A program made the position numbers and the translations under genes. From NCBI RefSeq assembly GCF_001403635.1, contig NZ_LN879467.1, forward strand, positions 248,001-312,000: DNA of 64,000 nucleotides, written 5' to 3'. Positions 14,652 to 23,281 of the stretch are shown one piece after another (positions within the stretch are counted from its first letter, which is position 1; each line of letters starts with the position of its first letter). This DNA comes from Clostridium massiliamazoniense (GTDB lineage Bacteria > Bacillota > Clostridia > Clostridiales > Clostridiaceae). Below the pieces are notes generated by a model, which saw nothing but the letters and a program-made list of their open reading frames with translations, was not told the DNA's origin and searched no databases.

Positions 14652-15500
14652 TTAAATTTTTTTAAATTCTTCTAATGCATTTGTTGTGGCAACTTTCTTT
14701 TCTATTGCTTCATCATAATTTTCTTTAATTATTTCTGCATAAATCAACTCTAATATAAACATTTGAACAAACTTTGACATTATAGATCCAGTTTCAAAAA
14801 TAGTTTCCATACTTACATAACTTAAGTTTATATCTGAAAGTCCCTTAAGAGTATTTTCTCTACTTTCTGTCAATGAAATAACCTTTGCCTTTCTTGACTT
14901 TGCTAATTCTACAGCTTTTAAAATTTCTCTTGTTTCTCCAGTATGAGATATAGCAAATATTACATCTCCTCTTTCCATTATGGAAGATAACATCAGCATA
15001 GTGTGGCTATCACTTATTGCAACACTATTTATGCCAATTCTCATAAACTTATAATTTCCATCCTGTGCTACTATTCCTGAATTCCCCATGCCAAAAAAGT
15101 AAATTTTTTTCCCATTTAATATGGTTTCTCTAGCCCGTATTACATCCTTATAATTGAGTTTTTTCAATGTTTCCTCAATAATATTACTATGACTTACAAA
15201 TAGCTTCTGAGCTGTTTCTTCAACTGGCTCATCTATACTTACCACTGTGTTGATAAAACTTTTTCTACTACTTTTGGTAAGTTGTTTTGCTAAAGCTAAC
15301 TTGAAGTCTTGATATCCAGAAAACCCTATTTTTCTTGTAAATCTAGTTATTGTTGCCTCTCCTAAAGATACTGCATTTGCTAATTCTGATATTGACATAT
15401 AAACACAATCCTGTGCATTTTCATTTATATATTCAATAAGAACTTTATCACCTTTACTTGCTCTAAATTTTGTATGACAAATACTTTCTATTATCCCCAT
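14652..15500 (-). CDS. MurR/RpiR-family regulator of the sialic-acid operon (NanR-type)
   Basis: 282 residues: an N-terminal helix-turn-helix (MSISELANAVSLGEATITRF) and a C-terminal SIS sugar-phosphate-binding domain (IYFFGMGNSGIVAQD; FAISHTGETREIL). RpiR proteins sense sugar phosphates; in Clostridium the RpiR-type NanR controls nan genes, with N-acetylmannosamine-6-phosphate as likely effector. The start is the ATG at 15500, since GGAGAG, which would be coding in the longer frame, is the ribosome site. Last gene of the nan cluster, 113 bases after nanK. The palindrome GAAAATTATTTTC upstream of nanE is a candidate operator. Confidence 0.88.
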   Translation of the reverse strand: MGIIESICHTKFRASKGDKVLIEYINENAQDCVYMSISELANAVSLGEATITRFTRKIGFSGYQDFKLALAKQLTKSSRKSFINTVVSIDEPVEETAQKLFVSHSNIIEETLKKLNYKDVIRARETILNGKKIYFFGMGNSGIVAQDGNYKFMRIGINSVAISDSHTMLMLSSIMERGDVIFAISHTGETREILKAVELAKSRKAKVISLTESRENTLKGLSDINLSYVSMETIFETGSIMSKFVQMFILELIYAEIIKENYDEAIEKKVATTNALEEFKKI

Positions 15501-15613
15501 AACTCTCTCCAAAATAATATTATAATCAAATATATGTCTTATATGGTTATATACATATTTTCAAATGATAATAACTATAAAAAGTCATATATAATTATAT
15601 TATATATTAAAAC

Positions 15614-16495
15614 TTATTTTTCAGTAAGCTTTATAAATTTATAAAGAGCTCCTATCAATCCTGCCTTATTACCAAGCTTAGCAAATCTTATTTTTGTATT
15701 ACTAATAAACTTTTCTGGCAATATCCTTTTTATTTCTTCCTCAAATAAAGGTTTTAAATATTCTTCTTGCTCCATTATTCCGCCACCAAGTATTATTACC
15801 TCTGGATTAACTATATAAACTATATTTTCAATAGCCTTAGAAATTGATTTAACAAGATTACCTATTTCTTCAATTGAATCCTTATCCCCCTCCTTTGCTA
15901 AATCAAAAATAATTCTTCCATTAATATTTTCTTTTCCTTTTCTTTCAGCTACAGCTTTAACTAAAGCTTTAGTTGATGCTACAGATTGTATATCTTTCCC
16001 TAATATTTTCATATATCCAATTTCTCCAGCTGAATCAGAAGCTCCTCTTATAAGCTTATTATCTATAATTAAAGCTCCCCCAAGTCCTGTACCAACAGTT
16101 AAACAAAATCCACTATTGAAACCTTCTCCAGCACCTTTCCAAAATTCTCCTAACGCTGCACTATTAACATCATTCTCCACTGTACAGGGAAGATTGTACT
16201 TTTCATTTACTAACTTTTTAAAATTAGTTCCCTTATAATTAGGAATAGTTGGTCCTGCATGAACTATTTCTGAAGTCTTTGAAGAGACAACTCCAGCAGT
16301 TGATATAGCTACTCCTGAAACTTGAAAGTCACTTATTAACTTACCTATTAAACTGTCTACATCTTCTAAAATAAAATTTTCAGTAACTGTTACCCTAGTT
16401 TTTATTTCACCAGTTCTTACTATAGTAGAATCTAAACTTAAGACTCCATACTTAATATTTGTCCCACCTATATCTATTGCTATTATATTTGACAT
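15614..16495 (-). CDS. nanK: ROK-family N-acetylmannosamine kinase
   Basis: A 293-residue ROK kinase, placed by its operon as the enzyme that phosphorylates ManNAc to ManNAc-6-P. Features: ATP-binding loop AIDIGGTNIKYGVL, catalytic base region ENDVNSAALGEFWKG, substrate loop TVGTGLGGALI and SAGEIGYM. The zinc-binding CxCGxxGCxE signature normally found after that last motif is absent (the sequence runs MKILGKDIQSVASTKALV), so this is a zinc-free ROK variant. ATG start with GGGGGAG upstream. It is preceded by a broken esterase gene in the same operon. Confidence 0.88.
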   Translation of the reverse strand: MSNIIAIDIGGTNIKYGVLSLDSTIVRTGEIKTRVTVTENFILEDVDSLIGKLISDFQVSGVAISTAGVVSSKTSEIVHAGPTIPNYKGTNFKKLVNEKYNLPCTVENDVNSAALGEFWKGAGEGFNSGFCLTVGTGLGGALIIDNKLIRGASDSAGEIGYMKILGKDIQSVASTKALVKAVAERKGKENINGRIIFDLAKEGDKDSIEEIGNLVKSISKAIENIVYIVNPEVIILGGGIMEQEEYLKPLFEEEIKRILPEKFISNTKIRFAKLGNKAGLIGALYKFIKLTEK

Positions 16496-16506
16496 TGTAA
16501 CTCCCC

Positions 16507-16950
16507 CTAATAAACTATTACCTTTTCTAAATTCTTAAAAATTTCTCTTGCTTCTCTTATACTCAAGTTACTAAAATTATTATGAATTTCCTCTTTTTGA
16601 TGGTATTTAGTTATTCTTTTCCCTCTTCCTTTAATTTATCACCTAATTTTATCAAATTCCTTTTATAATAAACAGGATCTGTTCCATACTTTCCATCACT
16701 TTCTCCTTGAATCCAAATAGCATACTTCTTATTTATATTATAAATTTTCCTAAGCTTTTCTAATGCTCTTTTGTATTTTCTCATGGCATCAACTAAATAA
16801 TTGTATCTATCATACCTCCAATTCTTTATTAAAGACCCCTCTATAGTACTTTATATAAAGCAGATTTTTTCTCCTACTTCTTTACTCCACTTAACTGAAA
16901 AACTCTGAGCTATAGTTCCATTACCTCTAGATAATTCTAAAAATTCCCCC
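16507..16950 (-). pseudogene. Broken sialate O-acetylesterase (SASA family)
   Basis: Minus-strand frames read FLELSRGNGTIAQSFSVKWS, then after an in-frame TAA a segment ending KKYAIWIQGESDGKYGTDP, and, after a frameshift near a run of As, a tail ending AREIFKNLEKVIVY and stop at 16507. WxQGESDG is the hallmark of SASA-type esterases, which remove O-acetyl groups from sialic acids so that the lyase can act. The catalytic N-terminus (GxSN block) is missing, and at least one stop and one shift remain, so the gene is inactive. It sits in the operon between nanQ and nanK. Confidence 0.8.
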
Positions 16951-17068
16951 CTATGAATCAAAGACTATATCAAATTAAACCCTTTAAATAAATGTTATAA
17001 ATATCTTTAAAACATCATATTTAAACTAAAGTTATTTGATATAGTCTAATTTGACCTTATATTATAAA

Positions 17069-17524
17069 TTAATTATTCAACTTAACCTTGAAAATTACCT
17101 TTTCTACTTTTTCTGGCTCATCAACTATTAATCCAGTCATATGAATATCCTCTGGATAAAATATAGCGAAATCACCCTTTTCTAAGATTAAACTCTGCTT
17201 ACTTCTTCCTTCAAAGGAAGCAAAGTCTCCTTCTTTATCATAATTTAATCCTTTAAGATTATTACTAAGATTATAATTTATTCTTTCCTTGCCATCTAAT
17301 ATAACATGAATATCTATATAATCTCTATGCCCTTCCCAGAATCCCTTAGAGTCTTCCTTTGTCCCATAAGAAACCCTATTAAAAAACATATCCTTTCCAT
17401 CAATATCATGTGTTCCCTTTTTGTAATCAATTAAATTATTTGAAATAGCATAATCTAAAGCTCTCAATATATTTTTATCTAGTTCATTAATTACAGATAT
17501 ATTATTTAAATTATTAAATATCAT
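17069..17524 (-). CDS. nanQ: YhcH/YjgK/YiaL-family protein (NanQ, sialic-acid anomerase type)
   Basis: 151 residues of the YhcH beta-barrel family, with metal-site region HRDYIDIHVILDGKERI and GDFAIFYPEDIHMTGLI, followed by the usual VIFKVKL end. E. coli NanQ (YhcH) speeds interconversion of sialic-acid anomers after cleavage, so that the lyase and transporter get the right form. The start is the ATG at 17524, seven bases after AAGGAG; the frame is open two codons further to a TTG. Placed between the symporter and the broken esterase in the nan operon, which supports this role. Confidence 0.85.
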   Translation of the reverse strand: MIFNNLNNISVINELDKNILRALDYAISNNLIDYKKGTHDIDGKDMFFNRVSYGTKEDSKGFWEGHRDYIDIHVILDGKERINYNLSNNLKGLNYDKEGDFASFEGRSKQSLILEKGDFAIFYPEDIHMTGLIVDEPEKVEKVIFKVKLNN

Positions 17525-17540
17525 AAACAAACTCCTTTAT

Positions 17541-17600
17541 TTCATAGCTTTCACTAAAATTCACCTATAGTTAAAACTTTACCTAAATTAAGTTCTATCC
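17541..17600 (-). repeat. R1 dispersed repeat, partial copy I
   Basis: On the minus strand GAACTTAATTTAGGTAAAGT, TTTAACTATAGGTGAATTTT and AGTGAAAGCTATG align with the 5' hairpin half of R1. It lies between the symporter and nanQ genes, inside the nan operon. Confidence 0.5.
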
Positions 17601-17604
17601 TATA

Positions 17605-19095
17605 CTACTCCTCTACCTCTGATATTAATTCACTTTCTGAATCATTTGCTGGTTGAGTTAAGTTACTTACAATAATTCCAACTATAACAGAAGTAGCTAT
17701 TGTAATAATTGAATAACACCATGCTGATACATCTGATACTCCATACTTTAATATAACTACTAATACAGCTGATGTAATAAATCCTGCATATGCACCTTGT
17801 TTTGTTGCCTTTTTATAGAATACTCCAAGTACAAATATTCCTGCTAAAACACCTAAAACTAATCCCATGAATCCATTAAACCACTCATAGGCAGATTTAA
17901 TGTTTCCATTTGCTAATACTATTGAAACTCCTATAGCAACTATACCAACACCTAATGATATATATTGAGCTATTTTTGTACATTTCTTATCATCCATATC
18001 TTTACTTATATATTTTTGTACATCTAATGTCCAGCTTGTTGCAACTGAATTTAATCCTGTTGATAAAGTTGATTGTGCTGCAGCATAGATAGCTGCAAGT
18101 AATAGTCCACTGATTCCAACTGGTAAATGATTAGCTATAAATGAAGCAAATATTTGATCCTGTTGAGCTGTTTGTAAAAATTGTGGGTTTTGATTATAAT
18201 ATACAGATAACCCTGTTCCTATTAAGTAAAATATTGTTGCTATAGTTAGAGATAATACTAAATTTCCATAAGTCATCTTTTTAAGTTGTTTCATATCTGT
18301 TGTTGTAGTAAATCTTTGAACAATATCTTGGCTTGACACATATGAAGAAAAAGTATTAAGTCCAGCACCAACTATTATTAAGAATACACTTGACTTTAAT
18401 ATATTTGGATTAAATAAAATATCTTCACTGCCTAAAAATTTTCCACCAGTTGTTAATGAAGACATTATTGAACTAAAGCCACCATCTATTGAACCAATTA
18501 AGAAGAATAAAGCAAATATAACACCTATGAATAAGACTGCACCTTGTACAAAATCTGTCCATAATACTGATTTAAGCCCACCTGTATAAGAATAAATTAT
18601 TGCTATAACACCCATTACAATTATTAATACATTTATATTGATTCCTGTTAAATTTGCTAAAACCATTGATGGAAGATACATTATAATAGACATTCTTCCA
18701 ATTTGATAAATTATAAACATTAAAGCTCCTAATATTCTAAGTCCTTTATCTTTATATCTTATTTCTAAATAATGATATGCTGTATCTATATCATATTTAC
18801 TATAAACAGGCAAGAAAAACCTTATAGTTAAAGGAACTGCTATAAGCATTCCTAACTGAGCAAACCATAATAACCAAGTTCCACTATAAGAATTTCCTGC
18901 TAAAGATAAGAAAGAAATTGGACTCAACAATGTAGCAAATATAGATACTGAAGTAACCCACCAAGGAATCTTACCATCACCTTTAAAGAATTCCTTTCCT
19001 TTCATTTCCTTTTTAGAAAAAGCAAGACCAACAAAAAGAACTGCTATAAGATAACCTACTAATATAATAAAATCTATAGTAGTAAACCCCTTCAT
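17605..19095 (-). CDS. Sodium:solute symporter (SSS), probable sialic-acid transporter
   Basis: A 496-residue membrane protein with about 13 helices and SSS family features: DFIILVGYLIAVLFVGLAFS, SIFATLLSPISFLSLAGN in helix 2 and YSYTGGLKSVLWTDFVQGAV in helices 5-6. SSS proteins are established sialic-acid importers in several bacteria, including C. perfringens, so its place between nanA and nanQ makes this the Na+-coupled uptake system for Neu5Ac. The start is the ATG at 19095, eight bases after AAGGAG; an upstream in-frame GTG overlaps that site. Confidence 0.87.
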   Translation of the reverse strand: MKGFTTIDFIILVGYLIAVLFVGLAFSKKEMKGKEFFKGDGKIPWWVTSVSIFATLLSPISFLSLAGNSYSGTWLLWFAQLGMLIAVPLTIRFFLPVYSKYDIDTAYHYLEIRYKDKGLRILGALMFIIYQIGRMSIIMYLPSMVLANLTGININVLIIVMGVIAIIYSYTGGLKSVLWTDFVQGAVLFIGVIFALFFLIGSIDGGFSSIMSSLTTGGKFLGSEDILFNPNILKSSVFLIIVGAGLNTFSSYVSSQDIVQRFTTTTDMKQLKKMTYGNLVLSLTIATIFYLIGTGLSVYYNQNPQFLQTAQQDQIFASFIANHLPVGISGLLLAAIYAAAQSTLSTGLNSVATSWTLDVQKYISKDMDDKKCTKIAQYISLGVGIVAIGVSIVLANGNIKSAYEWFNGFMGLVLGVLAGIFVLGVFYKKATKQGAYAGFITSAVLVVILKYGVSDVSAWCYSIITIATSVIVGIIVSNLTQPANDSESELISEVEE

Positions 19096-19127
19096 AAATT
19101 CCACTCCTTAAATTTAATTTTATTTGA

Positions 19128-19235
19128 TAAATAGTGTCTATAACACTCCAATCTTCTCCAAAACAAAGTTAAATAGACATGCACATCTAAATACCCTCTA
19201 CTAGAACCTAAATTCTATATTGATTAAATCTCATA
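19128..19235 (-). repeat. Possible diverged R1 copy L
   Basis: On the minus strand only blocks such as GAATTTAGGTTCTAGTAGAG and GAAGATTGGAGTGTTATAGA recall R1 (which has GAAGATAGGAGTATTACA). It is strongly diverged. It lies in the nanA-symporter spacer. Confidence 0.25.
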
Positions 19236-19277
19236 CTATAAAACCTTTACATAGAATAGCAAAATAATAAATCTTAA

Positions 19278-19336
19278 ATGGGGACTTTATGAAAATTATA
19301 CTTAAAATTCCCTGTTTCCAAATCTCATGTCCCCAT
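19278..19336 (-). terminator. Hairpin after nanA (attenuator or processing site)
   Basis: ATGGGGAC (19278-19285) pairs perfectly with GTCCCCAT (19329-19336) around a 43-base AT-rich loop, 22 bases past the nanA stop codon and 180 bases before the symporter start. There is no clear T-run, so it may partly end transcripts or stabilise the nanE-nanA message relative to the downstream genes. Confidence 0.4.
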
Positions 19337-19358
19337 ATCTTTAATTACATATTATATA

Positions 19359-20228
19359 TTATTGAAAATATTTTTCATTTATTTCTTTAATTCTTTTACT
19401 CATAGCCTCTGTAGGTGCTTTCATAGGTTGTCTACAATATCCAGCATCAACACCTTGCTCTTGAAGTAATCCTTTAAGTGTTTGATATAATCCATTTTCT
19501 AAAACATCTGTTATAAAGTCATTAGTTATATGCTGAATCTCTCTCGCCTTTTCTATATTTCCAGACTTAGCTGCTTCAAAAATTTCTTTAGCTCTTCTTC
19601 CATTAACGTTAAATGTTGAACCTATTGCTCCATCTACCCCAAGTACTGTTGCTGGCAACATCATTTCATCAAAACCAGCATAGATTAATTTATCTGGAAA
19701 AGTTTTTCTCATTCTTTCTAATAAATAAAAATCAGCTGCTGTAAATTTAACTCCAATTATTTTATCATTTTCAAATAACTCTCCAAATTGATCTAAAGAC
19801 ATATTTACTCCTGTTAAAAATGGGATTGAATAAATTATCATTTTATTATCAACAGAATTTATTATTGTTTCATAGTAATGTTTTATTTCACTAAAATCGA
19901 ATTTATAATAAAATGGTGTTACAGCTGATAAGGAATCATAACCTAAGTCTGTAGCAAATTTTGCTAATTCAACTGCTTCCTTTAAGTTTACAGAACCAAC
20001 TTGAGCTATAAGTTTAACTTGTCCCTTAGCTTCATCCATAGCAATTTCAAAAATTCTTTTCTTTTCTTCAGTAGAAAGCATGAAGTTTTCACCAGTACTT
20101 CCTCCAACATAAAGACCATCTACTTTACATTTATCAATATTGTGTCTTACTATTTCTCTAAGTCCTTTCTCATTTAAATTTCCTTCCTTATCAAATGACA
20201 CTAATAATGCTGTATATATTCCTTTCAT
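19359..20228 (-). CDS. nanA: N-acetylneuraminate lyase
   Basis: 289 residues of the DapA/NanA aldolase family. It splits Neu5Ac into pyruvate and ManNAc. Seen in sequence: GGSTGENFML (residues 42-51, the carboxylate-binding loop with the GSTGE form typical of sialic-acid lyases), Tyr133 in MIIYSIPFLTG and the Schiff-base lysine Lys161 in IIGVKFTAADFYLLE; then YAGFDEMMLPATVLGVDGAI. ATG start behind AAGGGGGA. 54 bases downstream of nanE, first step of the cytosolic pathway. Confidence 0.95.
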   Translation of the reverse strand: MKGIYTALLVSFDKEGNLNEKGLREIVRHNIDKCKVDGLYVGGSTGENFMLSTEEKKRIFEIAMDEAKGQVKLIAQVGSVNLKEAVELAKFATDLGYDSLSAVTPFYYKFDFSEIKHYYETIINSVDNKMIIYSIPFLTGVNMSLDQFGELFENDKIIGVKFTAADFYLLERMRKTFPDKLIYAGFDEMMLPATVLGVDGAIGSTFNVNGRRAKEIFEAAKSGNIEKAREIQHITNDFITDVLENGLYQTLKGLLQEQGVDAGYCRQPMKAPTEAMSKRIKEINEKYFQ

Positions 20229-20282
20229 TATTAAAATCCCCCTTTTTTATATTAATAAAATTATTTTAAATTTAATTATTTT

Positions 20283-20954
20283 CTAAATTATTATCTCTTC
20301 TATAAATCTTTCTGTTATTTCCTTAGGTCTTGTAATTGCTCCTCCTACTACTGCTGAATAAGCACCACATTCATAAGCTCTTTTTAAATCACTTGGTGAA
20401 TGTATCCTTCCTTCTGCTATAACTGGTATTTTAAGATCATTACTTAAACGCTTTACTAAATCTAAGTCAGGACTCTTCTCTTGCCTTGAATAGCTTGTGT
20501 ATCCTGAAAGAGTTGTAGATACACAATCAACTCCTAAATTCTCTGCATCTATTCCTTCTTCATAAGTTGATATATCTGCCATTACTAAAATATTATTGTC
20601 ATGTATATACTTTATTAAATCCTTTACATTTTCACCATTAGGTCTTTTTCTATGAGTTAAATCTAAAGCTATCATTTCACAGCATTTACTATCCACTAAT
20701 GCTTTAACTTCCTTCATTGTAGCTGTTATATATATATCAGAATCACTATAAGATTTTTTTATTAAACCTATAATAGGCATATTAGTAACTTTTTTTATTT
20801 CTATAATATCATCAATTCCCTGAGCTCTTATAGCCTTAGCTCCCCCTTCCTTAGCTGCCAATGCCATACGCCCCATTATAAAGGAACTAAATAAGGGTTC
20901 ATCCTCCAAGGCTTGACAAGATACTATAAGACCTCCTTTTATAAGATCTAACAA
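20283..20954 (-). CDS. nanE: N-acetylmannosamine-6-phosphate 2-epimerase
   Basis: A 223-residue TIM-barrel enzyme that turns ManNAc-6-P into GlcNAc-6-P, the product that joins amino-sugar catabolism. Signature blocks: LIVSCQALEDEPLFSSFIMG, GAKAIRAQGIDDI, MIALDLTHRKRPNGENV, LGVDCVSTTLSGYT and SAVVGGAITRPKEI. The start is TTG at 20954 (LLDLIKGG...), six bases after AAAGGGGGA; the nine upstream in-frame codons contain that ribosome site. First gene of the nan operon. Confidence 0.94.
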   Translation of the reverse strand: MLDLIKGGLIVSCQALEDEPLFSSFIMGRMALAAKEGGAKAIRAQGIDDIIEIKKVTNMPIIGLIKKSYSDSDIYITATMKEVKALVDSKCCEMIALDLTHRKRPNGENVKDLIKYIHDNNILVMADISTYEEGIDAENLGVDCVSTTLSGYTSYSRQEKSPDLDLVKRLSNDLKIPVIAEGRIHSPSDLKRAYECGAYSAVVGGAITRPKEITERFIEEIII

Positions 20955-21049
20955 CTTATATCCCCCTTTCATTTTTACCATTTATTACCTGTATTAATTA
21001 GATTATATAACATTAATTTTCATAAATCAATATAAATTTTATATTTTTA

Positions 21050-21062
21050 GAAAATTATTTTC
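21050..21062. promoter_or_regulatory. Candidate NanR operator upstream of nanE
   Basis: GAAAATTATTTTC is a perfect 13-bp palindrome about 100 bp upstream of the nanE start. Two further half-sites flank it in opposite orientation: TTAATTTTCAT at about 21013-21022 and ATGAAAATTAA at about 21100-21110. Clostridial RpiR-type regulators of nan genes bind AT-rich GAAA/TTTC inverted repeats, so this is a plausible site for the 14652-15500 product. Confidence 0.45.
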
Positions 21063-21198
21063 ATTTTTATTTATATTTATTACTTTTTAGCACTTTGAAA
21101 TGAAAATTAACTTTATATATATTTTATATTACCAAAATTTTAAAAATAGAATACTTTAAAGAAATTTTTTTTCATTTTTTATTCTCAATAATTTTAAA

Positions 21199-21411
21199 TT
21201 AATCTTTTAAATTCTTAAAGCTTTTAATGAAATCTTTAAGGCCCTGCTCTACTTCGTCTCTACTAAATGAACCTTTTTCTAAAGCTTCACCACTTTTAAG
21301 TGATAATTCATTATAAAACCACTCTTCAACTTCTTTTACTTCATTAAAAAGTGTTTTTCCTAGGTTTTTCCCAAAGGTTTCTACCAAATCTAACATATAA
21401 TCATTTTTCAT
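21199..21411 (-). CDS. Small helical protein, unknown function
   Basis: 70 residues, strongly charged and predicted all-helical (MKNDYMLDLVETFGKNLGKT ... EQGLKDFIKSFKNLKD). The start is the ATG at 21411, about eight bases after AGAGAGG; the frame is open 13 codons further up. Single gene between the nan operon promoter and the azoreductase operon, on the same strand as both. I do not recognise a family. Confidence 0.55.
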   Translation of the reverse strand: MKNDYMLDLVETFGKNLGKTLFNEVKEVEEWFYNELSLKSGEALEKGSFSRDEVEQGLKDFIKSFKNLKD

Positions 21412-21566
21412 AATTTCTATCCTCTCTTTAATCACTCTTTCTATTATCATTTTAAAAATTCACTAAATAGTCTATTTCATACTATTTATATTTTCACCAC
21501 GACATTTCCCATTTATCACCAATAATAACATATATATTGACCTTAATAAATAACCTTCTACCTAAA

Positions 21567-21602
21567 AAAAGTTGATTCCTGTTAATACAGAAATCAACTT
21601 TT
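21567..21602 (-). terminator. Terminator of the pirin-azoreductase operon
   Basis: AAAAGTTGATT (21567-21577) and AATCAACTTTT (21592-21602) pair perfectly; on the minus strand the stem runs into seven Ts. Confidence 0.85.
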
Positions 21603-21627
21603 ATCTAATTCAATATATTATTTGTTA

Positions 21628-22224
21628 TTAAAATCTTTTTGCAGCATTTGTTGCTTTTTCTATTCCTTCTTTAACTTTTCCTTCAACATCTGCTCCCATA
21701 ATATCTAAGTTTTCTATTGCTATAGTATCTATATCTTGAATTCCAAAGAAAGCTAATATTGTTCTTAAATATTTATCTCCCATTTCATAAGGTGCATCAC
21801 CATATTCTCCACCTCTAGCTACTATATGAACAGCTTTTTTTCCATTTAAAAGTCCAACTGGACCTTCAGCCGTATATTTAAATGTTATACCACTAACACT
21901 TACATAATCAATATATGCTTTTAATATAGCTGGAATACTTAAATTCCACATAGGTGCTGCAATTACATATTTATCAGCTTCTGCAAATTCATATGCATAT
22001 TTTAAAATTGGATTATTTTTGCTATTTTCGTCCTTTGGCCCGAATAATTTTCCTAAATCTTCTGGTCTTAAGAAGTCTATATTTTCTTTGTATAGATCTA
22101 ATGTTACTATTTCATCATTTGGATTATTCTTTTTATATTCCTCGATAAACGCATCTGCTACCTTAAAACTTCTTGATTCACCTTCTGCTTTTATGTTTGC
22201 TTTGATATATAAAACTTTACTCAT
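21628..22224 (-). CDS. azoR: FMN-dependent NADH-azoreductase / quinone reductase
   Basis: A 198-residue flavodoxin-like protein: N-terminal beta strand KVLYIKANIKAEGESRSFKV, the FMN phosphate and isoalloxazine loop AAPMWNLSIPAILKAYIDYV and the second loop HIVARGGEYGDAPYE. These enzymes reduce quinones and azo compounds by two electrons. ATG start behind AGGAGAA. It is 41 bases downstream of the pirin gene and shares its palindrome-bearing promoter. In Bacillus the same enzyme class is induced by quinones through HxlR/DUF24 regulators. Confidence 0.92.
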   Translation of the reverse strand: MSKVLYIKANIKAEGESRSFKVADAFIEEYKKNNPNDEIVTLDLYKENIDFLRPEDLGKLFGPKDENSKNNPILKYAYEFAEADKYVIAAPMWNLSIPAILKAYIDYVSVSGITFKYTAEGPVGLLNGKKAVHIVARGGEYGDAPYEMGDKYLRTILAFFGIQDIDTIAIENLDIMGADVEGKVKEGIEKATNAAKRF

Positions 22225-22265
22225 CTTCAGTTCTCCTATTCCTATAATTTATTTAAATTCTTTTA

Positions 22266-23147
22266 TTAAAAATTCATTGTGCCAAATTTACCATTTTCAA
22301 AATCATTATAAGCTTCATATATTTCATCTACTGTATTCATTACGAATGGGCCGTATGATACAACATTTTCTTTAATTGGCTTACCACTTAATACAAGAAT
22401 TAATGAATCTTCTGAAATTCCTTCTACTGAAATTTCACCTTCCACATTATCAAATAAAATGAAATCATCTTCTACATAATTCTTTTCATCATTGATTTTA
22501 ACTTTTCCTCTTAATACAAGTATTGCTGTATTAAAATCACTTGGCTCATTTAATGTTATCTTTCCCACATTTTTTAATTTTATGTTATAAAGATTTACAT
22601 CAGTGAAAGTACTTGCAGGTCCTTTTACTCCATTAACTTCACCTGAAACAATGCTAAGTTCAACTTTATCATCATCAAGATTTAAAGTTCCCATATTTTC
22701 TTTAAGTAATGTTTGATATTTAGGTTCACTCATTTTTTGGTCTTTAGGTAAGTTAACCCATAATTGAACCATATGAAGAACTCCACCATTTTTACTAAAT
22801 TCTTCTTCATGATATTCTTTATGCATTACTCCTGATGCTGCTGTCATCCATTGAACATCTCCAGGTCCTATAACTCCATGATTTCCTTTATTATCATGAT
22901 GTTCAACTTTTCCTTCATAAGCAAGTGTTACTGTTTCAAATCCTCTATGTGGATGAGCACCAACTCCTCTTCTTACTGCCGATGGTTCATAATAATGTGG
23001 TGCATGATAATCTAATAATAAGAATGGAGATAAACGTTCTGCTGTTTCTCTTCCTGGTGAAATATATTGAGATACTCTAAATCCATCCCCTACCATATGA
23101 AATCCTGATCCTTTAAACGCTTTTTCTATAGTTCTAAATTTTTTCAT
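22266..23147 (-). CDS. Pirin-family protein (quercetinase-like)
   Basis: 293 residues, a bicupin. The N-terminal cupin carries the pirin metal site: HAPHYYEPSAVRRGVGAHPH and HRGFETVTLAYEGKVEHHDN, then IGPGDVQWMTAASGVMHKEY; the C-terminal cupin continues to ENVVSYGPFVMNT. Bacterial pirins bind Fe and some act as quercetin 2,3-dioxygenases; the physiological role is usually linked to redox stress. ATG start behind AAAGGAAG. First gene of a two-gene operon with the azoreductase, preceded by two palindromes (23191-23202 and 23282-23299). Confidence 0.9.
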   Translation of the reverse strand: MKKFRTIEKAFKGSGFHMVGDGFRVSQYISPGRETAERLSPFLLLDYHAPHYYEPSAVRRGVGAHPHRGFETVTLAYEGKVEHHDNKGNHGVIGPGDVQWMTAASGVMHKEYHEEEFSKNGGVLHMVQLWVNLPKDQKMSEPKYQTLLKENMGTLNLDDDKVELSIVSGEVNGVKGPASTFTDVNLYNIKLKNVGKITLNEPSDFNTAILVLRGKVKINDEKNYVEDDFILFDNVEGEISVEGISEDSLILVLSGKPIKENVVSYGPFVMNTVDEIYEAYNDFENGKFGTMNF

Positions 23148-23190
23148 TAGTATTCTTCCTTTCTTACAAATTTTAAATATCTAAATTTAA

Positions 23191-23202
23191 CACTAATTAG
23201 TG
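23191..23202. promoter_or_regulatory. Palindrome CACTAATTAGTG, candidate operator 1
   Basis: A perfect 12-bp palindrome in the leader of the pirin-azoreductase operon, 44 bp upstream of the start codon. It shares the CACTA/TAGTG half-site with the palindrome 80 bp further upstream. Two related sites around one promoter suggest control by a MarR- or HxlR-type repressor. Confidence 0.55.
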
Positions 23203-23281
23203 ACAATTACTTAAAATTTTTATTTTATGTCAATTTACTTTATTTATTTTTATTTGTTGTTTATTTTCCTTACTCATAATA

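Noticed and set aside
17541-17600. R1 fragment I read as an nan operon regulatory hairpin
   Set aside because: It aligns with R1 copies elsewhere in unrelated contexts, so a nan-specific function is not supported.
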